In this document: positions 55,258 to 63,812 of the stretch, piece by piece
Position numbering within the stretch: the first letter of the stretch is position 1
How the letters are laid out: each line of letters begins with the position of its first letter
Source: Candidatus Lutibacillus vidarii
GTDB taxonomy: Bacteria; Actinomycetota; Actinomycetes; Actinomycetales; Dermatophilaceae
Assembly: GCA_016717165.1 (NCBI GenBank)
Contig: JADKGA010000002.1
Span: 806,001-870,000, forward strand
Reading direction: 5' to 3'
DNA: 64,000 bases
The notes under the pieces: model-generated
Database searches by the model: none
Told to the model about the DNA's origin: nothing
The model's input: only the letters and a program-made list of their open reading frames with translations
Position numbers and translations under genes: made by a program

Positions 55258-56157
55258 TCAGTGGTTGACCAGTACCGCTCTTGCCTCGCGAACCGTGATC
55301 GAGCCTGCCGGTCCGGTGACATTGACCGCGCCTGGGATTGGAGCCCAGACGCCAGTGCCGATCCGGAACTCTCCGGTGTACCGCACCGTCACGGTCGGGG
55401 TCTTGGTGCCGGTCATGGTGTAGGCGTGCCGGATGTCGCCGTCGGGATAGACCCCGCCCGCCGACAAGGTTGGGCCAAAGGAGGCCCCGTCGCCGAAGTG
55501 GTAGGTGAACCCGACGAGCACCGGTCGCACCTCGAACCGGTATCCGAGGAGCGTAACGGCGCGAACCTCTCCGGGCTCGTAGCCCGCGGCGGGGAAAGCG
55601 ACCCGGTAGAAGGTCGGCATGCCGATCAGTGTCTGACCGTTCGGTGGCTGCATCGCCAACGTGGGCCGCGACCACGGCGTGAGGGAGAATTCGCGCTGGA
55701 TGTCATAGATGGTGGGCCGGGGCGGACCGCCCGGGATGACATCCGTGACGCAGGTGTCCCCGACGTTGTGCCAACTGGTGTCCGTGGCATCCGGACCCTG
55801 CTGCCGCCGCCAGACGGTCATCAGTGGGCCCTGGGCATTCCGGGCCTGGCACGCCGTGACAGCATGCATGCACATCACGTCTTCCGTCGGCGAACCGGGC
55901 GGGTCACCCGTGCACCCGGTCGTCATCGCGTATTCGTACCAGACAGTCGGCTGAGTATTGCCGACGCCACCGGTGTCGCCTGGGTACTTGGGCAGGGAAC
56001 GGAGCTGCTGCCGGGTCATTCCGACGCTAATGCCGCTCCCGGAGGTGCAGGACAGTGTTGACTGATCGCACGTTTGCTCGGTCGCTGCATTCGCGTCCAG
56101 CGCCCCCGGCGCCAGGGCGAGCAGCAGTACCACAAGGAGCGACGCTCTCCTGCTCAT
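55258..56157 (-). CDS. secreted protein with PKD-like domain
   Basis: A 299-residue exported protein with a signal peptide (cleavage near ANAATE, residue 25), a Cys-rich central part (six or more cysteines, pairs likely bridged) and a C-terminal PKD-like repeat (FTYHFGDGASFGPT near residue 210, ending in a beta-rich tail). PKD domains occur in surface proteins that bind other proteins or glycans. The gene overlaps copy 6 of the lipoprotein array by 4 bp, so the proteins may work together at the surface (inference). No enzyme motif is seen. Confidence 0.72.
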   Translation of the reverse strand: MSRRASLLVVLLLALAPGALDANAATEQTCDQSTLSCTSGSGISVGMTRQQLRSLPKYPGDTGGVGNTQPTVWYEYAMTTGCTGDPPGSPTEDVMCMHAVTACQARNAQGPLMTVWRRQQGPDATDTSWHNVGDTCVTDVIPGGPPRPTIYDIQREFSLTPWSRPTLAMQPPNGQTLIGMPTFYRVAFPAAGYEPGEVRAVTLLGYRFEVRPVLVGFTYHFGDGASFGPTLSAGGVYPDGDIRHAYTMTGTKTPTVTVRYTGEFRIGTGVWAPIPGAVNVTGPAGSITVREARAVLVNH

Positions 56158-56747
56158 TTGACACTCTCCGCATACGTGACTATCCAATGCCCGCGAAACT
56201 CGAGTCTCAGGTCATATCTAAAAGGACCGAGCGACTCACGAACGTGAACAACTCGTCCTTGCGCGTCGACTCTTTTTCCGGCTGGGGTAATTACTTGAGT
56301 TACTAACACAACCGTTGATTCAGTGAGGTCGACGGCCTTTATGTCTTGCGCTACCACAAAGTCGCCCACGAATCGTTCATGCTGGCCTACCATGAGCTTC
56401 AGCGAACTTACCCAGTGTTCGCAATCGCTGCACGATCTCTGGTCAACCAGCGGCTCTACCCCTGACGGGTCGGGGCGCAGATTTGCTGCGTTAAGGACCG
56501 CAAAAAGGTACTTGACGAAACCCTCGGCTCCCGCCTTGGTCTTCGGGAACCGGGTGGCGAGGTCTGAGGTTGCGGTCGTCGTCGAGGAGCTCGTCGTGGT
56601 CGAGGGGGTGCTCGTCGTCGTGGTCGAGCCGCCCGGCCAGGTCGAGGAACCGGTCGGGGCAGGCGATGACGAGCCGGTGCACCCGGCTACCGCCACCACG
56701 ACAGCAGCGGCAGCGCTGACAACCACAGCACGGCGAACGTTCGGCAT
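56154..56747 (-). CDS. DUF6318-like lipoprotein (array copy 6)
   Basis: A 197-residue lipoprotein from ATG 56747. Lipobox VAGC, long Ser/Thr linker, KAGAEGFVKYLFAVLNAANL, CxxC in RSCSDCEHWV, and a C-terminal FRGHWIVTYAESVK strand. The C-terminal coding part (about 56160-56500) is visibly less GC-rich than its surroundings, a sign of different origin. First gene of the array. Confidence 0.76.
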   Translation of the reverse strand: MPNVRRAVVVSAAAAVVVAVAGCTGSSSPAPTGSSTWPGGSTTTTSTPSTTTSSSTTTATSDLATRFPKTKAGAEGFVKYLFAVLNAANLRPDPSGVEPLVDQRSCSDCEHWVSSLKLMVGQHERFVGDFVVAQDIKAVDLTESTVVLVTQVITPAGKRVDAQGRVVHVRESLGPFRYDLRLEFRGHWIVTYAESVK

Positions 56748-56895
56748 ACACGGCCCCCAGGGTGACGGACTCTTCCGACCAGTTTGACTCACCGCACCCG
56801 CGAACGCACGTCTGCTGGCCAGGCTGTGGACAACTCTGCGTCACACGGCCAGGCGCCCGGCCGCGAGCAGGTGAGCGGATACCGGGACGAACCGG

Positions 56896-58326
56896 TCAGG
56901 AGCCGTCGGGGTCGATCAGTGTGGTCCACGCGAGATCGGTGTCCAGGCCCACGACCGCTGCATCGGTGCCGCCGCGGACGTCATACGGGCTCACGACAGC
57001 GGACGGAGGAGGGGTGACGAAGAGGTGAGCCGACCCCAAGGCGTCGACCAGCTCGCTCGCCGGGCGGCCGAGGTGCTTGGCCCACAGCGCCTGCCGGAGG
57101 GTTGCCACCCATCCGGTGCCGGCGGTGTCGTACACCCCGACCGAGGCCTCCGAGTCGTGGGTGTAGCCGCGCCGGTTGCAGTTGGCCGACCCGACGATGG
57201 CGAACTCGTCGTCGATGACCCAAGTCTTGGAGTGGACATACCGGGTGGTCGAGACCACGACGGCGACCTTCTCCGGTGCGGCGGCGAGGAGCGGCACGAG
57301 GAAGTCCGCGCGACGACGCCACCCCTGCCGGAGCTCGGCGTTGACCTCCTCGGTTGGCGGCATGACAATGACGAGCCGCTCGATCCGGCCGAGAGCCTCT
57401 TGCAGCACCCCCGAGATGACCGGGTCGACGAGGTACTGGTCCTCGACATACACGAACCGACGAGCCTTGCCCAGCGCGAGCCGGACCAGGGCGAGGATCG
57501 ACTGGTCGCCACTGTGCGCGAAGGTGTACCCAGGGTCGGTCGCGCCGCGGCCAGGCACGATCCCCGTGTGGACGCTCCCATTTCCGTATGTCGTAACGAG
57601 CTGACACTGCAGCGTCCCGCGCGGTTCCATCGGCGGGGGAGTCACGCTCGGCAGTGGCGGGAGCTGCTCGGAGTCCGGGTTGTCCATCCACCGCTGCGCG
57701 AAGACGACATGGTGGTCATAGGCGATCGGGCCGGAGTACCGCACCTGCACGTCGTGGTACTTCCGGTCGGTCAGCGAGTCGGCCAGCCGGTCCGGGTTGA
57801 GATCCATCCCGCCGGACCACGCGGTGAGCGTCCCGGCGGTGCCCACCACCGCGATCTTCTGGTGATGAGTTCCCGTATTGAGGTACCGGTTGTCGTGGAT
57901 TGCGGCGCCGGTCGGGAGGGCGTTGACGAACTCGACCGCGGGTCGGTTGTCGTACCCGCTGAAGGTCCCGCCCCAGAGCGGGTACTCCTGGTGCTTGCAC
58001 GCCAGCACCCGGATCACCACCCCGCGGGCCGAGGCCTCAGTGAGGAGGTCCGCCAGAGTGCTCGCCGGGTCGCCCGGGACGAGGAGGAAGTCCACCCGGA
58101 TGTCCCAGTTCGCCAGCTCGACGAAGGACCCCGGCCCGACGGCGGACCGGATCGCGGCGGCCAGGTCGGCGAAGTAGCCCTCCCCGGTGATGAAGCCGAC
58201 CGCCGAGTTGCCCTCACGCACGGGGTGGATGGTCGACGGCAGGAACCAGCGGGCCGGCCACACCGCCGTCCCGTCCTGAGCCGAGGTGCGCGCCGTCCGC
58301 TCGTGGCGGGGTCCCGGGGGCGGCAT
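56896..58326 (-). CDS. phospholipase D-like protein with one degenerate HKD motif
   Basis: A 476-residue protein of the PLD superfamily, with no clear signal peptide. Of the two HxKx4D motifs, the second is intact (HSKTWVIDDEFAIVGSAN), but the first reads HQKIAVVG, lacking the aspartate. Enzymes of this family use both motifs to build one active site; phosphodiesterase or phosphatidyltransferase activity may be reduced or altered. ATG 58326 is preferred, since upstream codons copy the tRNA-flank repeats. The downstream end is free; tRNA-Arg lies upstream on the other strand. Confidence 0.82.
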   Translation of the reverse strand: MPPPGPRHERTARTSAQDGTAVWPARWFLPSTIHPVREGNSAVGFITGEGYFADLAAAIRSAVGPGSFVELANWDIRVDFLLVPGDPASTLADLLTEASARGVVIRVLACKHQEYPLWGGTFSGYDNRPAVEFVNALPTGAAIHDNRYLNTGTHHQKIAVVGTAGTLTAWSGGMDLNPDRLADSLTDRKYHDVQVRYSGPIAYDHHVVFAQRWMDNPDSEQLPPLPSVTPPPMEPRGTLQCQLVTTYGNGSVHTGIVPGRGATDPGYTFAHSGDQSILALVRLALGKARRFVYVEDQYLVDPVISGVLQEALGRIERLVIVMPPTEEVNAELRQGWRRRADFLVPLLAAAPEKVAVVVSTTRYVHSKTWVIDDEFAIVGSANCNRRGYTHDSEASVGVYDTAGTGWVATLRQALWAKHLGRPASELVDALGSAHLFVTPPPSAVVSPYDVRGGTDAAVVGLDTDLAWTTLIDPDGS

Positions 58327-58446
58327 AGCTGTCCTTGGCGCAACGGAGGAACGGACAAGCACAGCGTATGCCGCCCCCGCCGGCTGGCCAGCGCCGGCGC
58401 GATTCCACGAGCGGGCCCGAACGCTGGTAACCTCTGGCGCGGTAAC

Positions 58447-58518
58447 GCCCCCGTAGCTCAGGGGATAGAGCACCGCCCTCCGGAGGCGGGAGCGCAGGTT
58501 CGAATCCTGCCGGGGGCA
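58447..58518 (+). tRNA. tRNA-Arg (anticodon CCG)
   Basis: A complete cloverleaf: acceptor GCCCCCG/CGGGGGC, D arm GCTC/GAGC, anticodon stem CCGCC/GGCGG with loop CTCCGGA (anticodon CCG, reads CGG), T arm GCAGG-TTCGAAT-CCTGC. The CCA end is not encoded. A hairpin begins 7 bp downstream and the 3' end plus flank are duplicated 135 bp further on. Confidence 0.96.
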
Positions 58519-58729
58519 CGTCATGAACCCAGCCAGCGCGGTCACGCGCAGGCTGGGTTCTCGGGGGCGGGGGCGACAGCAGGCTGGGTTCTTGTGTGCT
58601 CCCGGCAGAAGTGACAGCGGCTCGAACGGCAGTGAGAGCCAGCGACGGGGGCACGTCATGAACCCAGCGAGCGCGGTCACGCGCAGGCTGGGTTCTTGTG
58701 TGCTCCCGGGAGAAGTGACAGCGGCTCGA
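58512..58729 (+). repeat. duplicated tRNA 3' flank (two interleaved direct repeats)
   Basis: A 50-bp segment (58512-58561) that begins in the tRNA acceptor (GGGGGCACGTCATGAACCCA) recurs at 58647-58696 with one mismatch, offset 135 bp. A second 46-bp segment (58580-58625, from CAGGCTGGGTTCTTGTGTGC) recurs at 58684-58729 with one mismatch near its middle, offset 104 bp. No gene lies within. Partial tandem duplication, perhaps helped by the hairpins, is the likeliest origin. Confidence 0.8.
58525..58560 (+). terminator. hairpin terminator of tRNA-Arg
   Basis: GAACCCAGCC/GGCTGGGTTC forms a 10-bp stem, extended after an A-A mismatch by GCGCG/CGCGC around a GTCA loop. It starts 7 bp after the tRNA. 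A second copy at 58660-58695 has one broken pair. Confidence 0.7.
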
Positions 58730-58782
58730 CGCCAGCACCGACCCCTCCCGAGAGGGCTGACGGCAGGTTACCCTTCCCCCTC

Positions 58783-59214
58783 ATGACCCTCTCCGAGACC
58801 CTGCTGGACCCGGCCCGTCGCCCCGCCACCGTCGACGCCCTCGTGGCGGTCGTTGAGTCCGAGGTCAAGAGCAAGGGTGGGCTCAGCGGCACCGCTCTGC
58901 GGACCGCGGTCTCGGCTGCCCAGGCCATCGACAAGACGATCGTCCGCCGCGCCGTGGCCCGCATGCTGCCGGAGTTCCTCGCCCAGCTCGACCCGTTCTG
59001 GGAGTCCAAGGGCGAGGCGAGCTTCGGTCCGCGTCTGGTGGCCGACGGGGACCGGGCCGCCGAGGCGCTGCTCGAGGTCACCGACCGTCGGGCCGCCAAC
59101 CCCAAGCACGCGGCGATCGCCAAGGTCTACGGGATGATCCGGTCCAAGGCGAAGGGGCACGTCGTGTCCGCGTTGCCAGCGGTCGGCACGGCCCTGGAGT
59201 CGGTCGCCCGCTGA
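58783..59214 (+). CDS. DUF6918-like conserved protein
   Basis: A 143-residue, mostly helical protein (TLSETLLDPARRPATVDALV, then SKGGLSGTALRTAVSAAQA, then a PEFLAQLDPFWESKG block) that matches the small actinobacterial family DUF6918. A TACCCT box ends 8 nt before the ATG. No membrane segment or catalytic motif. It lies between tRNA-Arg and the orphan DALR gene. Function unknown. Confidence 0.7.
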   Translation: MTLSETLLDPARRPATVDALVAVVESEVKSKGGLSGTALRTAVSAAQAIDKTIVRRAVARMLPEFLAQLDPFWESKGEASFGPRLVADGDRAAEALLEVTDRRAANPKHAAIAKVYGMIRSKAKGHVVSALPAVGTALESVAR

Positions 59215-59272
59215 CCGGTCCGGTCGGGAGCGACGACCGGCGGGAGCGGCCCCCTGCTGTCAGACTCCTGTC

Positions 59273-59878
59273 GTGACACCAGAGTCGCCCGACGTGTCCA
59301 GTGCGCCCGTCGCCACCGGTGTCCCCTCGTTCGCCACCCTCCGGTATGCCGGTTCGCGGGCGCCATACACCCTGCTCTGGCGGGAAGTGGGCCGAGACGG
59401 CAGCCAGCGGACCCACGAGACGGTCGCCGACCCGGTGCTGGCCGTCTCTGTCGTCGCGGCGCTGACCGCACCGACGGTGACGGCAGGCCGGGCCCCCGCC
59501 GCGGACCTCACCGACCTGCAGCGCCTGCACGCCCGGCTCAGCCGCGAGCTCCGCCGGGCCCACGCCATCGGCGTCGACGCACGCCCGCACCCCCACGACC
59601 CGATGACCCCCGCGGACCTCGACACCATCGCCGCCCTCCTGCAGGCCCAGGGCCAGCTCGACAACGACGCCACAAACCACAGGAGAGCCATTGCCCGCCG
59701 GGCCGAGCTCGTCGACGCGCTCACCCGGTGGCTCGACACGGTGAAGATCACGCCCCGGACCGTCGACGACCCGGTCGAACCACTCCATGGAACGCGCTGC
59801 GCGCTGGCGAGCGCCGCCCGTACCCTCCTCAACCAGATCCTCACCGCCCACGGGGTGCCCGCCCCAGAACGGATGTGA
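59273..59878 (+). CDS. orphan DALR-domain protein (ArgS C-terminal-like)
   Basis: A 201-residue protein whose last 130 residues look like the DALR anticodon-binding domain of arginyl-tRNA synthetase, ending GVPAPERM, the usual ArgS terminus. No catalytic domain (no HIGH or KMSK motif) is present. In many actinobacteria a full argS lies directly upstream of lysA; here only this piece does, and a tRNA-Arg gene is close by. It may be a remnant of argS or a stand-alone tRNA-binding protein. The GTG start at 59273 follows CAGACT by 6 nt; lysA begins 4 bp after the stop. Confidence 0.7.
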   Translation: MTPESPDVSSAPVATGVPSFATLRYAGSRAPYTLLWREVGRDGSQRTHETVADPVLAVSVVAALTAPTVTAGRAPAADLTDLQRLHARLSRELRRAHAIGVDARPHPHDPMTPADLDTIAALLQAQGQLDNDATNHRRAIARRAELVDALTRWLDTVKITPRTVDDPVEPLHGTRCALASAARTLLNQILTAHGVPAPERM

Positions 59879-59882
59879 CCCG

Positions 59883-61322
59883 ATGCGCTCGCACGAGGCC
59901 GGTGTCCTCCACGCCGACGGCTACGGGGCGGCCCCGCAGTGGCTGCCCTACCCGTCCGACGTCATGGCGATGCTCCCGCAGCTGTGGGCGACCGGGGTGG
60001 ACCGCGACCACGATGGTGTCCTCACCGTGGCGGGGGTCCGGACGACCGACCTGGCCGCGAGGTTCGGCACCCCGGCATACGTGATGGACGAGCAGGACTT
60101 CAGGGACCGGGCCCGAGCCTTCCGCGACGACTTCACCGCCCCCTTCGAGCAGCGGCTCGCCGGGGCCGACGTCTACTACGCCGGGAAGGCCTTCCTCTGC
60201 TCCGCCGTCGCCCAGTGGGTCATGGAGGAGGGGCTGCACCTCGACGTCTGCAGCGGCGGCGAGCTCGAGGTCGCGCGCCGGGTCGGCTTCCCCGGGGAGC
60301 GGATCGGGATGCACGGCAACAACAAGTCCCTCGCCGAGCTGCGCGCCGCGGTCGAGTATGGCGTCGGCCGGATCGTCGTCGACTCCTTCACCGAGATCGA
60401 CCGGCTGGTCCGGCTCGCCGACGAGCTCGGGGTGCGGGTGCCGGTCATGGTCCGGGTCACCGTCGGCGTGGAGGCGCACACCCACGAGTTCATCGCCACG
60501 GCCCACGAGGACCAGAAGTTCGGCTTCTCCCTCGCTGGGGGTGCCGCCGAGGCGGCCGCCCTGGCCGTGCTGGCGCACCCCGAGCAGCTCGACCTGCGCG
60601 GCCTGCACAGCCACATCGGGAGCCAGATCTTCGAGGTGGCCGGCTTCGAGGTCGCCGCGCGCCGGCTCGTCGGGCTGCACGTGCGCATCGCCACCGAGCA
60701 CGGCCACCTCATGCCGGAGATGGATCTCGGTGGTGGGTACGGAATGTCGTACACCTCCCAGCACCACCCGCTCACCCCCGCCGAGCTCGGTGACCAGCTC
60801 GCCGGGGTCGTCGAGCGCGAGCTCAAGCCGCTGCGCGACGCCATCCCCGACGCACCGCTGCCGCGGGTGTCGATCGAGCCGGGCCGCTCGATCGTCGGCC
60901 CGAGCACCTTCACGTTGTACGAGGTCGGCACGGTCAAGGCCGTCGAGCTCGACCAGGGCGCGACCCGGCTCTACGTCTCGGTCGACGGCGGGATGAGCGA
61001 CAACGTCCGGACCGCGCTCTACGAGGCGGACTACTCCTGTTTGATGGCGGGCCGCTGGTCGGCGGCCGAACCGGCAGTGGCCAGGGTCGTCGGGAAGCAC
61101 TGCGAGAGCGGCGACATCGTCGTCATGGACGAGTACCTGCCCGCAGACGTCGCCCCAGGTGACCTCATCGCGGTCCCGGGCACGGGCGCCTACTGCCGGG
61201 CCCTGTCGAGCCAGTACAACCACACCCCCCGCCCACCCGTCATCGCCGCCCGCGACGGCGTGGCCAGGGTCATCGTCCGACGTGAGACGATTGACGACAT
61301 CCTGGCCCTGGACGTCCCATAG
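59883..61322 (+). CDS. lysA: diaminopimelate decarboxylase
   Basis: A 479-residue PLP enzyme that makes lysine from meso-diaminopimelate, the last step of the DAP route. PLP lysine Lys102 (YYAGKAFLC), the LHSHIGSQI block, phosphate-binding EPGRSIVG and the C-terminal catalytic cysteine region CESGD are present. It is the second gene of the set DALR-lysA-hom-thrC-thrB, which binds lysine and threonine synthesis in one direction, the order usual in actinobacteria. Confidence 0.95.
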   Translation: MRSHEAGVLHADGYGAAPQWLPYPSDVMAMLPQLWATGVDRDHDGVLTVAGVRTTDLAARFGTPAYVMDEQDFRDRARAFRDDFTAPFEQRLAGADVYYAGKAFLCSAVAQWVMEEGLHLDVCSGGELEVARRVGFPGERIGMHGNNKSLAELRAAVEYGVGRIVVDSFTEIDRLVRLADELGVRVPVMVRVTVGVEAHTHEFIATAHEDQKFGFSLAGGAAEAAALAVLAHPEQLDLRGLHSHIGSQIFEVAGFEVAARRLVGLHVRIATEHGHLMPEMDLGGGYGMSYTSQHHPLTPAELGDQLAGVVERELKPLRDAIPDAPLPRVSIEPGRSIVGPSTFTLYEVGTVKAVELDQGATRLYVSVDGGMSDNVRTALYEADYSCLMAGRWSAAEPAVARVVGKHCESGDIVVMDEYLPADVAPGDLIAVPGTGAYCRALSSQYNHTPRPPVIAARDGVARVIVRRETIDDILALDVP

Positions 61323-61382
61323 GGTCGTCGTGGTGCGGATATGGCGTGCGCGACGCGCGCCCGGACGACAGGATCTTCTCCC

Positions 61383-62714
61383 GTGAGTGACCAACCGGCG
61401 ATGCGCCCCCTTCGTGTCGCCGTCCTCGGCTGCGGCGTCGTCGGGTCGGCGGTGGTCCGCCTGCTCACCGAGACGAGTGCCGACCTCGCCGCACGGGTCG
61501 GTCGGCCGCTGGAGCTGGTCGGCGTCGGGGTGCGCCGGGCCGGCCGCAACCGGACCGCCTCGGGCATCGACGAGGCCCTGTTCACCACCGACTCCCACGA
61601 TCTGGTCACCCGCGCCGACCTCGTCGTCGAGGTGATCGGCGGCATCGAGCCGGCCCGCTCGCTCATCCTGCGGGCGATGGAGCACGGCGCCTCGGTCGTC
61701 ACGGCCAACAAGGCGCTGCTTGCCGAGGACGGACCGACCTTGTATGCCGCCGCGGCGCAGCACGGCGTCGACCTCTACTACGAGGCGGCCGTCGCGGGCG
61801 CCATACCGCTGCTTCGTCCGCTCCGTGAGTCGCTCGCGGGCGACTCCGTCCGCCGGGTCCTCGGCATCGTCAACGGGACGACCAACTACGTCCTCGACAA
61901 GATGGACTCCTCCGGCGCGGGCTTCAGCGAGGCCGTCGAGCAGGCCCAGGCCCTGGGGTATGCCGAGGCAGACCCCACAGCGGACGTCGAGGGCTTCGAC
62001 GCCGCCGCCAAGGCCGCCATCCTCGCCTCGTTGGCCTTCCACACCCGGGTGCGCGGCAGCGACGTCCACCGCGAGGGCATCACCGAGGTCAGCGCCACCG
62101 ACGTCCAGTCCGCCAAGGACATGGACTGTGTGGTCAAGCTCCTCGCCATCTGTGAGCGGACGACCGACGCCTCCGGGCTCGAGGGCGTCTCGGTCCGGGT
62201 CCACCCCGCGCTCATCCCGCGGAGCCACCCGCTGGCGGGGGTCCGCGAGGCCTTCAACGCCGTCTTCGTCGAGGCCGACGCCGCCGGACAGCTGATGTTC
62301 TACGGCCGCGGCGCCGGTGGCGACCCCACGGCCAGCGCCGTGCTCGGTGACCTCGTCGCCGTCGCCCGGCACCGGGTGCTCGGCGGCCGAGGACCGGGGG
62401 AGTCGACCTATGCGGACCTGCCGATCCTGCCCATGGGCGACTGCGTGACGCGCTACCACATCAGCCTCGACGTCGCGGACCGTCCCGGCGTGCTCGCCCA
62501 GGTCGCCTCGGCCTTCGCGGAGCACGATGTGTCGATCGAGACGGTCCGCCAGCAGCTGCGTCCGGCGTCGGCGCCGGGCGGCGAGCACGGGGCGGTCCTC
62601 GTCATCGTCACCCATCGGGCGCCCGATGCGGCGCTGTCCGCGACGGTGGCCGCCCTGTCGGAGCTCCCGGTGGTCCGCGAGGTGGCCTCGGTCCTGCGAG
62701 TGGAGGGGATGTAG
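61383..62714 (+). CDS. hom: homoserine dehydrogenase
   Basis: A 443-residue enzyme that reduces aspartate semialdehyde to homoserine. The Rossmann motif VLGCGVVGSAVV, the substrate block GIVNGTTNYVLDKM and the C-terminal ACT domain (YHISLDVADRPGVLAQVA) are clear; the ACT domain usually gives threonine feedback. The start GTG at 61383 is chosen; ATG 61401 is an alternative. The stop lies 2 bp before thrC. Confidence 0.94.
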   Translation: MSDQPAMRPLRVAVLGCGVVGSAVVRLLTETSADLAARVGRPLELVGVGVRRAGRNRTASGIDEALFTTDSHDLVTRADLVVEVIGGIEPARSLILRAMEHGASVVTANKALLAEDGPTLYAAAAQHGVDLYYEAAVAGAIPLLRPLRESLAGDSVRRVLGIVNGTTNYVLDKMDSSGAGFSEAVEQAQALGYAEADPTADVEGFDAAAKAAILASLAFHTRVRGSDVHREGITEVSATDVQSAKDMDCVVKLLAICERTTDASGLEGVSVRVHPALIPRSHPLAGVREAFNAVFVEADAAGQLMFYGRGAGGDPTASAVLGDLVAVARHRVLGGRGPGESTYADLPILPMGDCVTRYHISLDVADRPGVLAQVASAFAEHDVSIETVRQQLRPASAPGGEHGAVLVIVTHRAPDAALSATVAALSELPVVREVASVLRVEGM

Positions 62715-62716
62715 CC

Positions 62717-63805
62717 GTGGCGCACCAATGGCGCGGGGTCATCACGGAGTATGCCGACCGGCTGCCGAGCCTGGTCGGTGCCCCGGTGGTCACCCTGCTC
62801 GAGGGCGGGACGCCGCTGATCCCCGCGGGTCATCTCAGCGACCTCGTCGGGGCGCAGGTACACCTCAAGTTCGAGGGCCTCAACCCGACGGGCTCGTTCA
62901 AGGACCGCGGGATGACCACGGCGATCTCGGTCGCGGCCCGCGACGGTGCCAAGGCGGTCATCTGCGCCTCGACCGGCAACACCTCGGCGTCCGCGGCGGC
63001 ATACGCGACCAAGGCCGGCATGGCCTGCGGCGTCCTCGTCCCGGACGGGAAGATCGCCATGGGCAAGCTGAGCCAGGCGATCGCCCATGGCGCGACGCTG
63101 CTGCAGGTCGAGGGCAACTTCGACGACTGCCTCACCCTGGCCCGCAAGCTGGCGGAGTCCTACCCGGTCGAGCTGGTCAACTCGGTCAACCCGGCCCGGA
63201 TCGAGGGCCAGAAGACGGCGGCCTTCGAGATCGTCGACGCGCTCGGCGACGCCCCGGACGTCCACTGCCTCCCGGTCGGGAACGCCGGCAATATCACCGC
63301 GTACTGGAAGGGCTACGGCGAGTATGTCGACTCCGCGCCGAGCCAGCCGGGCCCGGCGACGCACCTGCCGAAGATGTACGGCTTCCAGGCCGAGGGGGCT
63401 GCCCCGATCGTCCGCGGCTTCCCGATCGACCACCCCGAGACGGTCGCCACGGCGATCCGGATCGGCAACCCGGCGTCCTGGCAGCAGGCCGTCGACGCCC
63501 GCGACCACTCCGGCGGGCTCATCGACATGGTCAGCGACGAGGAGATCCTCGCCGCGCACCGGCTGCTCTCCAGCCGCGAGGGTGTCTTCGTCGAGCCTGG
63601 TTCGGCCGCCTCGGTCGCCGGGCTGCTCAAGGCCCACGCGGCCGGCCTGGTCCCCGCCGGATGCCGAGTTGTCTGCACCGTGACCGGCCACGGGCTCAAG
63701 GACCCGCAGTGGGCGCTGCGGACCAGCGACGGGTCCGAGGTCACCCCGGTCCGGGTCCCGGTGGACGCCTTCTCGGCGGCTCGGGCCCTGGGCCTGGACG
63801 GCTGA
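62717..63805 (+). CDS. thrC: threonine synthase
   Basis: A 362-residue PLP enzyme (fold type II) that converts phosphohomoserine to threonine. PLP lysine Lys62 sits in LNPTGSFKDRGMT, and PVGNAGNITAYW is the phosphate-binding loop. The short length is normal for this actinobacterial type. GTG start; thrB follows after 7 bp. Confidence 0.94.
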   Translation: MAHQWRGVITEYADRLPSLVGAPVVTLLEGGTPLIPAGHLSDLVGAQVHLKFEGLNPTGSFKDRGMTTAISVAARDGAKAVICASTGNTSASAAAYATKAGMACGVLVPDGKIAMGKLSQAIAHGATLLQVEGNFDDCLTLARKLAESYPVELVNSVNPARIEGQKTAAFEIVDALGDAPDVHCLPVGNAGNITAYWKGYGEYVDSAPSQPGPATHLPKMYGFQAEGAAPIVRGFPIDHPETVATAIRIGNPASWQQAVDARDHSGGLIDMVSDEEILAAHRLLSSREGVFVEPGSAASVAGLLKAHAAGLVPAGCRVVCTVTGHGLKDPQWALRTSDGSEVTPVRVPVDAFSAARALGLDG

Positions 63806-63812
63806 GCCGGTC

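Noticed and set aside
50585..56800. Prophage or defence island
   Set aside because: Only lipoproteins, one PKD-like protein and one insertion sequence are present; no phage structural, nuclease or helicase genes.
58447..58729. Integrated mobile element at tRNA-Arg
   Set aside because: The duplicated ends are only 135 bp apart and enclose no integrase or other gene.
58523..58786. Small gene MNPASAVTRRLGS across the tRNA flank
   Set aside because: It reads through duplicated terminator hairpins; repeated peptide segments come from the DNA repeats.
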